Part shown: positions 11,783 through 22,795 of the stretch, in pieces
How positions within the stretch are numbered: position 1 is the stretch's first letter
Layout of the letters: every line of letters begins with the position of its first letter
Assembly: GCA_015501055.1 (NCBI GenBank)
Contig: JADNYV010000069.1
Coordinates: 62,001 to 126,000, forward strand
Direction of reading: 5' to 3'
Length of the DNA stretch: 64,000 nucleotides
Origin: Mucidula mucida
Lineage: Eukaryota > Basidiomycota > Agaricomycetes > Agaricales > Physalacriaceae
Translations under genes and position numbers: made by a program
The notes under the pieces: generated by a model
Told to the model about the DNA's origin: nothing
What the model saw: the letters and a program-made list of their open reading frames with translations, nothing else
Database searches by the model: none

Positions 11783-12980
11783 ATGCAACATACTACGAAA
11801 AGGGACATGTTCGCCGACTTGGCTCAGGATGCTCTAGCCACCATACCGCTGCCACAGAAAGAGACCTCTGGAGATGAAATTGTTATCAGCGACTTCGCAT
11901 TCATAGGATCCTACAATTGGAAGGAAAGCGAGGAGCCAACGATCATTGTCCCAGGTACGCGCACTTGATAATCCCTCTCCAAATCATCCATCAATCTCAG
12001 AACACTTGAAGGATCTCCGCGTATCTGGCGCCAATCGCCTGAGGCTCAGGCCACCCCGTTTACCGTCGGAAACGACAAAGGATTCCACATCACAGACCAC
12101 AACGGACATCGTCTTCCCTCTACGCCTCTTCTCCCCATCCTGCTTGTGGTTCCGCCAAGTTCATTTGACTGCGACTACGTTATGGATCGAAACAGTCTGC
12201 GCAAGCTCCTCGGCTGGGTTAAAGGATTGAAAGAAGGATTCCGGATCGACTGCGAGATCATTGGGCGCACGATCTTATGCAGTCGGTGGGAGGAGAGGAC
12301 GAGGATGGCGGCGAACAGGGACAGCTATGGCGTTGGCCTGGTCGAGCGCTTGACTGAGCTCGCGCCAGGATGTGAAGAAAGTGCGGAAGGAAATCATCGG
12401 ATTGTGACATACGTGCGTCTCGCGCGCTGCGCCTTTTCATACTAGCCTTACTCGACTTGACTTACTCGTAGAATATGGGCGGCATGAAGCTTGTCGTCCG
12501 ATTTGAGGTCGACGGATGTATCCTCGAAGATATCGGTAGCGAACAAACTTCTATGCCCACCAGCTCCTCCACCTCTCCGTCATCAGATACCGCACCCGGG
12601 CCGGTCACCATCGTGAGCGGAGGCGCCGTTGTACCAGACTCGTCTATCATCGAGATCTCTTCCAAGAAACAGGGCGTCCCGGGGAGCTGGCGGAAGCGGT
12701 ACGAGCAGATGTTTTTTTCGCAGACGCCAGCACGAACGGCAACTTCACCTCGATCACCAAGAAGACCATGCGGGAGTTGGACTATGTGCGCCAGAATATG
12801 CAGCCAAATCTAAGGCAGCTCTGCGTCGCCATGACGGATATTCGCAATCGCTTGTTGGATGCACACAAAAGGGTTAGTTTGGTGTGCAAGGATCACCAGT
12901 TGAAGGTGTACGAAATCGTGGAAGAAGGAATGGGCTTACCAGAGAAGTATCACGTACTGTTCCAGGACGTGCCAAAATAG
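11783..12980 (+). CDS. Conserved fungal protein, one-base frameshift in last exon
   Basis: Exons 11783-11954, 12012-12412 and 12472-12980 splice in frame over introns of 57 and 60 bp. Readable blocks are S-Y-N-W-K-E-S-E-E-P-T-I-I-V-P-G-S-P-R-I-W across the first splice, then D-R-N-S-L-R-K-L-L-G-W, F-R-I-D-C-E-I-I-G, and G-G-M-K-L-V-V-R-F-E-V-D. This is a widespread fungal protein that I recall being labelled geranylgeranyl pyrophosphate synthetase in some databases; I see no Asp-rich prenyltransferase motif, so I do not adopt that name. After about 12,680 the frame stops, while the next frame continues naturally to 12980 (T-M-R-E-L-D-Y-V-R-Q-N-M-Q-P-N-L). One missing base, possibly at the GGGG run near 12,680, would explain this. 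Confidence 0.7.
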
Positions 12981-13274
12981 ATTCGGATGTTACTTCGTAC
13001 AAAGGGAGCGAGCTATATTCAGATGTGCTCCTTTGCTACAGCATAAGTCGTATGTCCGATATGTACTTGGCAGGTATTTGGTAGATCTATCCAGTGCTTA
13101 CCGCAATGCTTGTATCAATCTCGGTTGCATAGGTCGTACATTACGGAGACATGTCGCCTAGGGATAATAATGTTCTTACAGAGTAGTACATGGTGATGAC
13201 CAGGCAAACAGATCTAATCATATACTAAAACACAGAGATAGAAACATAGATAGAAAAGTTCGACGGCGACGCGC
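12981..13274. other. Intergenic between convergent genes
   Basis: Short spacer where the 11783 gene and histone H3 converge. It should hold both 3' ends. No repeat seen. Confidence 0.4.
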
Positions 13275-13962
<688 letters not shown>

Positions 13963-14660
13963 GGGCGAAAAATAAGGTCTATGCGACGAGCTGCGGTGTC
14001 GAAAAGGCAAGCGGCGGGCGGGGGATGCTTGTGGACGGGAAGAAAGAGATGCGAGGGCAAGCATCCAGCGTTGCTTGAAACCCCCCACAACAAACGCCCC
14101 TCTTTCTCACGCTCGTGCCATTTGGATTTCCTGCCGTTTGTACTCTGGAACTTTGCTCGTGATGTTTTCTGTGCTCCCTCGGCCCGTTTTCTCTCAATTT
14201 TTTTCAGCAATTCGTTTTCGATATGCGTTCGCTATAGTATGCCATTTTCTACGTATTTTTAGGTGGCCAGGATGGGCAGCAGGAGAGCAGGTCGTTTTGA
14301 ATGCTCCGTCACTCGGAAGTTTCCTTTTTGGGACTCCTACACAGCCACGTCTTTTTCTGGGCTCTTCCTCGATCAGTCGAGGTGATTGCGCCACCGCGAT
14401 TTGACTCATGGGCTTAGAGTCGGTGCCGGCATGACCGACTGGCCCTTAGGAATATAGGCCGCTCTAGCGTCATGATTCAGCATATTATTGGCGATGTAGA
14501 TTCATATGCAAGCGCTGTTGTCAACGGGGCCAATAGTCTGTGAACTGGCAGGCGATAATTGCCCCAGCGTGGTATATAATTATTTAACTGTTCTTGTTCG
14601 AAGGAGAATACAACTAAGAACTAAGCTGGCTATGAATAGAGGAATACAGTCCAAAAATGT
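13963..14660. other. Intergenic, H3 promoter side
   Basis: About 700 bp between the H3 start and the end of the gene at 14661. The part next to 13963 is the H3 promoter and 5' UTR and is pyrimidine-rich on the coding strand. No coding feature supported. Confidence 0.4.
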
Positions 14661-15908
14661 TCAACGAATGCGTGGCTTCAACAGCAAAACAGCGGCAAAT
14701 ACGAGCAAAAACAAAGAATTAAACGCGACCAAAGAAGGCGCAGCGTCACTGTCATCGGAACCTGAGCCCGATGAGCCCGAAGTCGAGGTGGACCCATTCC
14801 CTGAAGTCGACGATGTGTCCGACAAATCGCGAGGCGCGTACTCCGAAGGCACCGTGAGTACAATGTAGTCGAAATCTACGAATCTTCAATAGAGGTTTTG
14901 CGTAGAGAAGAAAGCACGGACCGAAAAACGACTGGTTCACTCCAGCCAGATTCTCCACTTTGAGCGTATGCACCGAGTCGTCGAGGTTGGACGCAAAGTA
15001 CTTGATAGTCGGCTGCTGCTCCTCGCACGTCTGTCCAAACGCGCCGCCACATCCAGAGGTCGCGTTGAACGTCTGCGCGGTGTCGTTGTCCAAATACACA
15101 TTATACTCTCGGTGGTCGTTCTTCTTGTCTCCAAAAAGGTATATAGCGGAAGCTACAGAATCGAATTCAGTAAACATGGTCATCGAAAGACATATCTAAC
15201 AAACCTTGAAAATTGAGAGTGAAGGAAGCAAGATCGCCATTGGTATAGGTCGTGCCTCCGCCGCTAAAGTTACCAGACGAATTGCTGTCCCATTCGCCAG
15301 AGTAAGTGATGGAAGGATCGGTCTCTTCAAGGGTCTTGTTGGATGTAGTCGCACTAGAACAGTTTCAGTTGCGTACTACCCTAAGGACAGCCACATACCC
15401 TGCAGGTGCCATTTGAACCGTCATGTACAGGAAATCAAATAGGAAAGCGTTCCCGCCCTCGTCCCCGTCCAATTTACCGAGGTTTTTGAGCGTCAAGGTG
15501 TGATTCGTGTACGCCAGCTTGTCCGTGCTATAGAGCAGATAGGGCGTCGTCCCGTTCTCCGCAGCATAAGCAGACAGCGTGGTCTTGTTGTCGTCTATGT
15601 CGACCTCAAATGATCCATATTCTGGTCCTGCCATGCCGTAGACGTAGATAGCTGGGCCTAAAACTCGTCGTTAAGCTCCAAGACAAAAGGACGATACTCC
15701 AAGACAACGTACCAGTGAAATTCAGGCTGATAGACGCGTCAACCTGTTCCGTTCTGTGGTAGGTGCCCAGCCACCAAGGAGTGGTTTCGAGGTTGACATC
15801 GGCACTGAACGGGTCTGGCGTCACCCAAGGCGCCTGGTCGGGAGAGTAGGAGAGGATGCTGTCGAAATCGTCGACGGAGACATTCACGTTCACGGCGGAG
15901 GCGTCCAT
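14661..15908 (-). CDS. Surface protein with C-terminal membrane anchor, 5 exons
   Basis: Exons 15908-15713, 15657-15399, 15353-15205, 15152-14922 and 14875-14661 splice in frame across introns of 55, 45, 52 and 46 bp. The pattern V-S-V-D-D-F-D-S-I-L-S-Y-S-P near the start, many N-x-S/T sites (for example N-F-T-G, N-S-S-G, N-A-T-S), repeated Y-L-F-G/Y-V-Y-G-type beta strands and a Gly/Ser-rich stalk before a hydrophobic end (F-N-S-L-F-L-L-V-F-A-A-V-L-L-L) match a common Agaricomycete group of predicted extracellular beta-sandwich proteins anchored at the C-terminus. The model starts M-D-A-S-A-V-N-V and has no signal peptide. The true start may lie in a small upstream exon at 15909-16040, so the 5' end is uncertain. 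Role unknown, probably cell surface. Confidence 0.7.
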
Positions 15909-16102
15909 GGTGGTCTCTTGTCAAGCCTTGAAATAAACTCGCGCCAAGCCATGCTTGAAACGTGATGACGCCTATTACCTCCGTCGGCAAACTCCGCCAG
16001 CTTGAAAGTCCCGGAGTTACAAGAGGATTGGGCTTCAAGTAGCATTGTTATACAATAAGTATCAGAGAATTCTAAAGACTGGTATTCCTAAGGGACCTCG
16101 GA

Positions 16103-18016
16103 TTAGGCCTTGCTTTCCATCGCAGCGATCTCAACCTGATACCGTTGAATGTAATCCACCGCCTCTCCCTCTTCGACCTGGTACAAATTTCCAGCCTCCC
16201 CCAACTCCGCCAGCCGCCTCTCGACCTCCCTCTCCGCCACACTCCAAACCGTCTCTGCAGGAGCATCCGACGACACCCCATCATGATCGCCAACATGCAC
16301 ACATCTCGGATCCTTCGCCCCAGGAATACGCGTACCATCAAACAGAGCCGGCTCCGGAAGGGCATCCAGTTGCTCCCGCGTCATCTGCACTGCAAGGACA
16401 CGAAGCGAAGGCGGCGCGGTGGAGAGAATATTATGGCAGAACAACCCTGGCATAATGACGCTCGTAACCTCGCGCGCGCTGCTAGGGTTCATGCGGACTA
16501 GGATATGCGTAAGAGACGGCGCAGTCACATTGCCAATAAAAAATGGCATAGAGAGCTTTACGGAATCCGGGACGTTGTTGATGTCCAAAGTGAGATGAGT
16601 GATGGAGCTGAGGGTCAGATCTCTGCGCTCTAGGTTAAACCAAAGGGCTTCAAGATATGTACTGCGTATCGAGAGCCGTTTCAACGGCAAAACGGTGATG
16701 TTGTCGAAGATGACATTGAAGGAGCCTGGACGGGGCCTTCTCGATTTTTGTAGTCCTTAATGCATAGATCAGTTACCCCGGTGGAAAGCTTTAGAAGGCG
16801 TTCAAGGTTCTCAACGCCAATATTGACGTTAAGGGAGAGCTGTCTGATGTGCTGCTCGAAGAAAGTGGCGTCTTCCCTAGAATAAGATGAATTCATGAAC
16901 GCATCCACTCGCTCTGGCGTATCGAACGTGAGACTGTGATATAGAAGAGGTTCAATCCTGCCAGACGTCGTCAGAAGGATTTACCTATACATTGCGTACA
17001 AGACGTACCATTCGTGAGCGATTTTACACACCCTCAAGAGAGATGCCCCTGTCGCCTTGTCCGATTCGCCACAAGCAGCCATCTCGAAGATACTTTGCAG
17101 GAGTTCGGGAGGAATCTCGATCGCTTCTTTCTCTGCAGATAAGCTCAGCTGTGACAGAGAAACTTCAACAGATTCTCCTCTCCCTTGAACGTCTGCACTT
17201 CTGCGACGCTCGATAACACTTTCCGCAAACTCCCATACTTCATCGCTGGGAGCCGACGATGAGACGCTACCACCATTAACCTCACTGACATAAACACAGC
17301 GGGGATCAGTAGCGCCAGGCGGCATCGTCGTATCCGGCTTCCACTCTGCTTGATTCCGAAGAAAGCTCCGTTCTACTTCTGCAATCTGTATCGCGAGGAC
17401 GTGAACCGTTGGAGGCGATGTGCGAAGGACATTGTCGCAGATTTGGCCGGGCTTCAGGATACTGATAAGCTCGCGCTGCGATGTAGGATTGAAGCGGAGG
17501 AGTATGTGCGTCAAGGACTGACTGACGTCGCTTCGATGGAGGGAGAAGTCGGGCATGGAGACTGCTACAGCGTCAGGAACAGTGTTGACGTCGAGCGTCA
17601 AATGAGTGAGAGGAATCGTGACACTGGCTTTGGCAAGCATATGCCACAGGGCCGGAAGATACGTGGTGCGTATCGAGAGCCGTTGAAGGGGAATCCTTGA
17701 CACGGCATGGAAGACTGGATCGAAAACTTGGAGTGTGGGCCCTTCGCGGTTTACGATATCATGGACACAGAGATCCGTGATACCAGTGCATACTTGAAGG
17801 ACCCTTTCGAAATGATCTGGGGGGATGGAGGCGGCGATGGTGAGCTGCTTGACGTTTTTGATGTAGAAAGACGCGTCGCTGTCCAAGTTTGACTGAATGG
17901 ATTCTACGAAAGGACCTGACGTGTTCGTGGTAATGAGGATAAGGCTCTGGCTTCTGAATGAAACGTTACACGAATCTTGATCGATGGGAAAATACTTACT
18001 GATGTATAGCAGGCAT
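16103..18016 (-). CDS. F-box/Leu-rich twin gene, second unit frameshifted
   Basis: Two related units lie head to tail. Unit 1: a 17-nt first exon (18016-18000), a 46-bp intron, then 17953 to about 17100, with I-T-D-L-C-V-H-D, P-L-Q-R-L-S-I-R-T-T-Y-L-P-A-L-W and S-L-T-H-I-L-L-R-F-N-P-T-S. Without a stop this runs into an F-box (I-P-P-E-L-L-Q-S-I-F-E-M) at about 17060-17100 that belongs to unit 2. After an intron beginning near 16986, unit 2 repeats the same blocks (V-T-D-L-C-I-K-D, P-L-K-R-L-S-I-R-S-T-Y-L-E-A-L-W, S-L-T-H-I-L-V-R-M-N-P-S-S) to a stop at 16103. Unit 2 changes frame near 16,735, at a C4 run on the coding strand. Either one fused double protein or two genes whose boundary has decayed; unit 1 lacks a clear F-box of its own. 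Confidence 0.55.
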
Positions 18017-18342
18017 TTCGATCACTTGAACACTTTTCGATGTTGCTCGATCCTGTGTCAGAAAGAGTTCAATGCTTATACTTGACTAGATAAGAGAGAA
18101 TACCTCTTCTGTTGTAGAAAGCTGGACGCGGAAATGACGATGCCCACAACGATGGTCAAAGTCAAGATGCGTCGGCGATTGCCGCAGACAAGCCATCATT
18201 CGGACCTTTGTCGTATTTTCTCTTGCCTTTGTCGGTCAAAATTTGTCAGATTTGGGTCGGTGCTTGTAACAGGCAGAAAAATAGTGTGCATTTCCAAATG
18301 CAGCTACACAGAGCAAATGGTAATATAGCTTTAGCGTCGCTA
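18017..18342. other. Intergenic, possible extra 5' exon of the twin gene
   Basis: On the minus strand an exon-like stretch (about 18180-18115) with a hydrophobic run I-L-T-L-T-I-V-V-G-I-V-I-S-A-S-S-F could splice (GTATTC...CACAG) to the first exon of the twin gene, but it has no ATG in frame. Weak evidence. Confidence 0.25.
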
Positions 18343-19665
18343 ATGTAGCTCGCCCTTCAAAGCCGTTCGTGACTTTCAAGGGAGCTGGAGGACGGATGAA
18401 TAGACTGAGAGCGCGTGAAGTCCCGCACCGCTCTAGAGGCTTCTACTGTAGCGTTTCGACCGCAAATTCACATAACGGGTCACGGGGGTCTTTGAAGTGA
18501 AGCTATATATACATCATAACGGGTCACGGACCACTTTGGTCAGGCACGAGCCTCCAAATAAGGAAATTTCAGGTCCCGCTATAAGCGGAACTGTCCAAAA
18601 AAGGCAATTTAAGGGTCTGTGAAGCTGTTCGCTGTAACTTCAGACCATAATGGGTCACAGGCTGTGAAGTTACGGTCGAAACGCTACAGTAGTCGCGCTT
18701 AAGGACAGCGGTAGATACTTGAAGATGTTCCTCAAAAGGCAAAAGGTGCATATTTGTTTCACGTGTGGAGTACGTGACAGAGGAGGAGTTTCTTGCCATC
18801 AAGCTGGATGAACCGGTATCATTGATGCTGCCTTTGAGAGAGGGCCTTGGCCTTTCTTCTATCTTCATCCTACCTCATTGTTCTACGTATTGCATGATAA
18901 CGCTAGCTGGTCGGCATGGCTCTAATCTCTTTGCATGCACTACCCTTCCTTCAATCGAACATACTAATTGCTTGATTTGTGATGCTTTTCAAACCGCGCG
19001 GGACGTGTTTCTACTGGCGCGCTTTGAGCCGGAGCTCAGTGAAGACTACCTCATTTGATATTCGTCATCTGTGTGGCGCAGAAAAGTGACACTCTATTGA
19101 ACGTAGGTTTACTATGACTTGCAATGATATTGATCGTTTTCTGCCTTATCCTTCCTCAGGTCTTCGCCAATAACTCGGATGCCAGAGAACACTTTTTAAC
19201 AGCGCCGAGGAACGAAAGCATTGAAGCAAATTAATAGGTCGCAGATCGAACAATGTGGTTGGGCGCTTTTTCCGTATCAATGGCATTCAGTGATAGACCG
19301 CCCGCGCTACTCCAGGTCGTCTAACAGAGTCGTCCGTTTCTAGCTAGGTTCAGCATGTCACACAAATCACGCTGAATATACTATATCCTTCCGTCAATTG
19401 AACGTACTGATTGCTTGTGATGATTTCCACGTCATGTCGGACGTTTTTATGCTGCAACTTCGCGGCGCGCATGGGGCCAGAGGTCAGCCTTCGTCATCTG
19501 TGTGGCGTAAAAAGTGACACTATTGAACGCTTCAGGTGCGTTCGCATTCTTCATGATCAGCTCTTCGTCAATAACTCGGACAACCGGAGAACACTTTGTT
19601 ACAGCAAGGAACGAAAGCAAGCGAATTGAAACCACCACTACTTTGGGTCGCAAACTGTTCTCACG
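18343..19665 (+). repeat. Segmental duplication S1, copy 1 (inverted partner at 45353-46431)
   Basis: This segment is present again, reverse-complemented, at 45353-46431. Both copies encode the fragment beginning E-Y-V-T-E-E-E-F-L-A-I-K and the fragment M-L-V-M-I-S-T-S-C-R-T. The copies differ by single bases and by the 244-bp transposon at 18446-18689 plus its 2-bp target duplication, found only here; this accounts for the length difference (1323 against 1079 bp). No intact gene is evident inside. Two diverged direct repeats lie within it (about 18950-19232 and 19386-19630). Confidence 0.85.
18446..18689. mobile_element. MITE-like element, 244 bp, TA target duplication
   Basis: It begins CTGTAGCGTTTCGACCG and ends with the exact reverse complement of these 17 bases, flanked on both sides by TA (18444-18445 and 18690-18691). 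The inverted paralogous segment at 46,31x-46,33x reads straight through GGCTTC-TA-GTCGCG with a single TA, so the precise empty site is known. Inside are repeats of a motif like CATAACGGGTCAC. It has no coding capacity. TA duplication and short inverted ends fit a Tc1/mariner-type non-autonomous element. Confidence 0.9.
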
Positions 19666-19772
19666 CGCGATCACAGTGTCGAATGGTCTACGCACACCCA
19701 ACAATGAGTAGGCCTCTTTCCCTATGTAAACCATTGCCAAACAATGGAACAAAGGGAACGCGCGAGCGCCTG

Positions 19773-19780
19773 TATATAAG
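19773..19780 (+). promoter_or_regulatory. TATA box of the acidic-protein gene
   Basis: TATATAAG, 44 bp before the ATG at 19817. The same sequence and spacing are kept in the duplicate (32956-32963). Confidence 0.6.
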
Positions 19781-19816
19781 CAGTGGCACTCTAAACCCAA
19801 AACCACAAGCACCATC

Positions 19817-20317
19817 ATGCGTCCCCCCTTCCACCCGTCGCCTCTCAGAAACGAGATTCACTTGGACGAATATGAAGACGAAGAGGAGGTCCAAGAGGAA
19901 GACACAAACACGCCACTCGAACGTCCTTTCATGACTCTTCCAGACGACTCGGATGATGAGTCTCAAGAGGACGACGTCAAAGAGAGAGATGATGGCTCTG
20001 CCGCCAACGTGGCTTCCAAAGAGAGAGACGGCTCGCCGGATACCCCAATTCCCCCCAGCGCTTTGAAGATCACGTATGCAGAGCAGTCCTCTGACGACGA
20101 TGCTAGTGGCTCGTCAGAAGAGGAAGAAGACGAGTGCGCGCCTCGTCAGCCTCCGTGGAACGCGGTGCTCATGAAGTTGCTTTCTAGGATCTACAGCTAC
20201 CACTGGAATGCTGAGCTCCAGTGTTTTGAGCTTGATGAGGAGGACAATGAGGCCCTTTGGTGGGAGGAGGAGGGAAGACGACAGCCGGGGTCGTGGGTGT
20301 TTCCGAGGGAGTCCTGA
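19817..20317 (+). CDS. Small acidic protein of unknown function, copy 1
   Basis: A single-exon, 166-residue frame. It begins M-R-P-P-F-H-P-S-P-L-R-N-E, continues as a long Glu/Asp/Ser-rich low-complexity region (D-D-S-D-D-E-S-Q-E-D-D; S-S-E-E-E-E-D-E) and closes with a more ordered, Trp-rich end: P-P-W-N-A-V-L-M-K-L-L-S-R-I-Y-S-Y-H-W-N-A-E-L-Q and E-A-L-W-W-E-E-E. No domain recognised. The frame is retained in the duplicate at 33000-33494 with only in-frame changes, which suggests selection or a recent duplication. A TATA box lies upstream. Confidence 0.65.
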   Translation: MRPPFHPSPLRNEIHLDEYEDEEEVQEEDTNTPLERPFMTLPDDSDDESQEDDVKERDDGSAANVASKERDGSPDTPIPPSALKITYAEQSSDDDASGSSEEEEDECAPRQPPWNAVLMKLLSRIYSYHWNAELQCFELDEEDNEALWWEEEGRRQPGSWVFPRES

Positions 20318-20368
20318 TTGATGAGGGGTTGGTTATTTATGTTGTACATTGGAAGCACACTATATCTA

Positions 20369-20623
20369 CTGTACTAACGCGACCGTTAATTCACATAACG
20401 CGTCACAGGGCCCCGTGAAGTGAACTAATTCGGCTTCCATAACGCGTAACAACGGTAAATTTTGTCGGGATCAGCCCAAATGCGGAAATTTTCGCCGCGG
20501 CGGCTCGCGCCGCCGCCTCCCGCGGCTCCCAATATGGTCTATGGACCCTGGATGAACTACTGGTAATTTAGTTCACAATCATAACGCGTAACATGCCGTG
20601 AAGATCCGGTCGCGTTAGTACAG
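20369..20623. mobile_element. MITE-like element, 255 bp, TA target duplication
   Basis: Ends are perfect 17-bp inverted repeats CTGTACTAACGCGACCG, flanked by TA at 20367-20368 and 20624-20625. The duplicate segment has the uninterrupted sequence ATC-TA-TCTCG at 33541-33549, so insertion followed, or was lost after, the S2 duplication. Internal CATAACGCGT motifs repeat near both ends. No coding capacity. Related copy at 62442-62691. Confidence 0.92.
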
Positions 20624-21070
20624 TATCTCGTCGAATGATGAATCAGACAAGTCTGTGTCGTGAGTGATGGACTTCGAGGCAGGTATTTTGAGAAATGCGA
20701 GAGAAAGCGACTGGTATCTTCTACACCTTCAGAAGTGTCATTCGTTCAGTATGAACAAGAGTTTATCGCGCATCTTACAAAAGTTGATCGTCTGTAAATT
20801 GGACGGAGTCCTTGGTAGGAGGTGCGGATACCGGCCCGAATCTCCGCATGCGCGTCACTAATTCCGCCCCACCCTCATCTGCCTCTTACCTTCATGCCGT
20901 TTTCGGGACAGCAGGTAAACGTAGCTTCTTTCCATAGAATACCGCTAAAAACGTCTATGAAGGAGCCATCCCGTCGAATACATTGCCATCGTACACTTCA
21001 ACTACATGCTCAATCTCGTGAGTTTTTCCGTTCAAGCTGATTGTGACCTGACCCGCCGTCTCAGCTGAAA

Positions 21071-22795
21071 ATGTCGTATAAGCCTACAGCTGAGACATGC
21101 CCTACATGTGCACTGCTTGCTATTGAACTTGAGGCGCCCCAACACGGGCGCGCTCCCCATGTCGAGGAACTACTTCGTCGGAACGAGCCAATCAAGGACG
21201 AGGAACTTGCAGCCTTTCGCCTCATCGTAGATAAGTCGCCGGATATTATCGACGGCTTGAACGAGAGGATAGATCAAGTCGAAGAGTTATTGGAGCTTCT
21301 CCTACAGACGCGTATAAGAGCGAAAGCCGACCTCGCCGACGCGCGATCCCTCATCCACCCCATGCGCGCTCTTCCAAACACGCTCATGACGACAATCTTT
21401 TCGTACTGTGTACCGACGTGGGCAACTGCTTTGTCGGAAGGCGAAGTCACGTCGCTTGACCCGGCTTTAGCACCATGGACGCTATCGTTCGTTTGTCGTC
21501 GATGGCGCGATATCGTCTTGTCCTCGCCCGAGCTATGGACATATCTCGAATTAGATATTGACGACCATCAAGCCCATATCACTCCGCGCCAGCTCGCATA
21601 TAAGATGACCCTGTTCATCGAACGGTCCAAAGGCTTGCCGCTATTCTTCCATTTGAGCAGTACACACGACATCGCGAATCACCCAATCTTTCCAGCGCTG
21701 GAAGTGTCACTGCCGCGGTGGAAGCACCTTTCCGTAGATCTTCCCCGCTCGACACTGCGGTGCCTGTCTGGAAACGTTTTCTCTTCCCTGGAGCAGCTAG
21801 TCATCCTGGACATCGAGGAGGAAAGTGACGAGCGGGATAGCCTGTACGTCTTCGACACAAAAAATGCGCCAAATCTTTGTGTGCTAGAGGTGGACGAGCA
21901 AGTGCCGTGGCAGGCGTTTGAGTACTTCGCGCTCCCTTGGACTAGACTCCTCCAAGTTGTCGACTTTCCAGCAGTGGACTTCGATGCATTCTGGCATCTC
22001 CAGAAGATGTCCAGTCTAGAGGATCTCGCGGTGATAATGGACGAGGGGGAGATGCCCATGCGCGCGGTTAAAGCGTCTCTTCCAAAACTTGCCCGCCTAT
22101 CGATACAGGAAGAGCTGGAAGCTCACACCAAGAGCTCGAAAGCCTTTTGCGCCGCGCTGGATATACCCGCGCTGTCTGAGCTCAGGTTCACATTCCCTTC
22201 CGCTCGCGGACGGGTGCATCATTTCCCCAATTTCCGTGCGGCAGACAGGTTCACCAAGCTGCATATAACGTGCGCCATGAGCTGCAATTCGAATAACAGC
22301 GGAAACATTCTCCATTTCCTCTCCCATGCGCCTTTCATCGAGGACTTTACCATTGTCGATAGTGGAATGTCTGTCAAGTTTATATCTGGGCTGAAGGTGA
22401 CCTCGACGTCGACCAGGCTGCCGCGGCTACGTATATTGGACTTTAGCGGCTGTTTCTGCGATGACGTACTTTCCGAGGATTGGGCGACGATATACGATAT
22501 GCTGGAATCGCGGCGCGCGGAGCCAGCGGATCCCAATTCCAAGACGACGGGGAACGCGCTCGTGTTATCTAGTCACCCTGGCACAAGTGCGGGGCGATTA
22601 TATTTGGAGAAAATCTGTGTTCCGCGATGGCTTTACTGTGCGAATGATGAGCGTTGGGAGGAGATTTGTAAGACGATGAAGGTGGAGTGTGGCGTAACGA
22701 TGAGAGATGATTTCTCGGCTGAGGAAGAGTTTGCGCATGGATCGGACTACGGCTCTGACGGATCTAACGGGACGGATAGTACTGGGACATATTGA
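21071..22795 (+). CDS. F-box protein, 574 residues, copy 1
   Basis: Intronless. The N-terminus M-S-Y-K-P-T-A-E-T-C-P-T-C carries a Cys pair like that of the 9860 F-box protein. Residues about 30-90 form a helical segment (E-E-L-L-R-R-N-E-P-I-K-D-E-E-L and E-R-I-D-Q-V-E-E-L-L-E-L-L-L). The F-box core is H-P-M-R-A-L-P-N-T-L-M-T-T-I-F (about residue 97) with P-W-T-L-S-F-V-C-R-R-W-R-D-I following. The C-terminal 400 residues hold weak Leu-rich repeats and end in an acidic, Gly/Ser-rich tail. Likely a substrate receptor of an SCF ubiquitin ligase; substrate unknown. Almost identical to the protein at 33991-35715. Confidence 0.85.
   Translation: MSYKPTAETCPTCALLAIELEAPQHGRAPHVEELLRRNEPIKDEELAAFRLIVDKSPDIIDGLNERIDQVEELLELLLQTRIRAKADLADARSLIHPMRALPNTLMTTIFSYCVPTWATALSEGEVTSLDPALAPWTLSFVCRRWRDIVLSSPELWTYLELDIDDHQAHITPRQLAYKMTLFIERSKGLPLFFHLSSTHDIANHPIFPALEVSLPRWKHLSVDLPRSTLRCLSGNVFSSLEQLVILDIEEESDERDSLYVFDTKNAPNLCVLEVDEQVPWQAFEYFALPWTRLLQVVDFPAVDFDAFWHLQKMSSLEDLAVIMDEGEMPMRAVKASLPKLARLSIQEELEAHTKSSKAFCAALDIPALSELRFTFPSARGRVHHFPNFRAADRFTKLHITCAMSCNSNNSGNILHFLSHAPFIEDFTIVDSGMSVKFISGLKVTSTSTRLPRLRILDFSGCFCDDVLSEDWATIYDMLESRRAEPADPNSKTTGNALVLSSHPGTSAGRLYLEKICVPRWLYCANDERWEEICKTMKVECGVTMRDDFSAEEEFAHGSDYGSDGSNGTDSTGTY

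Noticed and set aside
18430..18700. Long terminal repeats of a retrotransposon at 18.4 and 20.4 kb
   Set aside because: The two are different small elements with their own inverted ends and TA duplications, and no retroelement genes lie between them.
21679..22542. Antisense frames opposite the 574-aa F-box genes
   Set aside because: They recur at the same relative place in both duplicates only because the sense strand is conserved; Ser/Arg-rich shadow translation.
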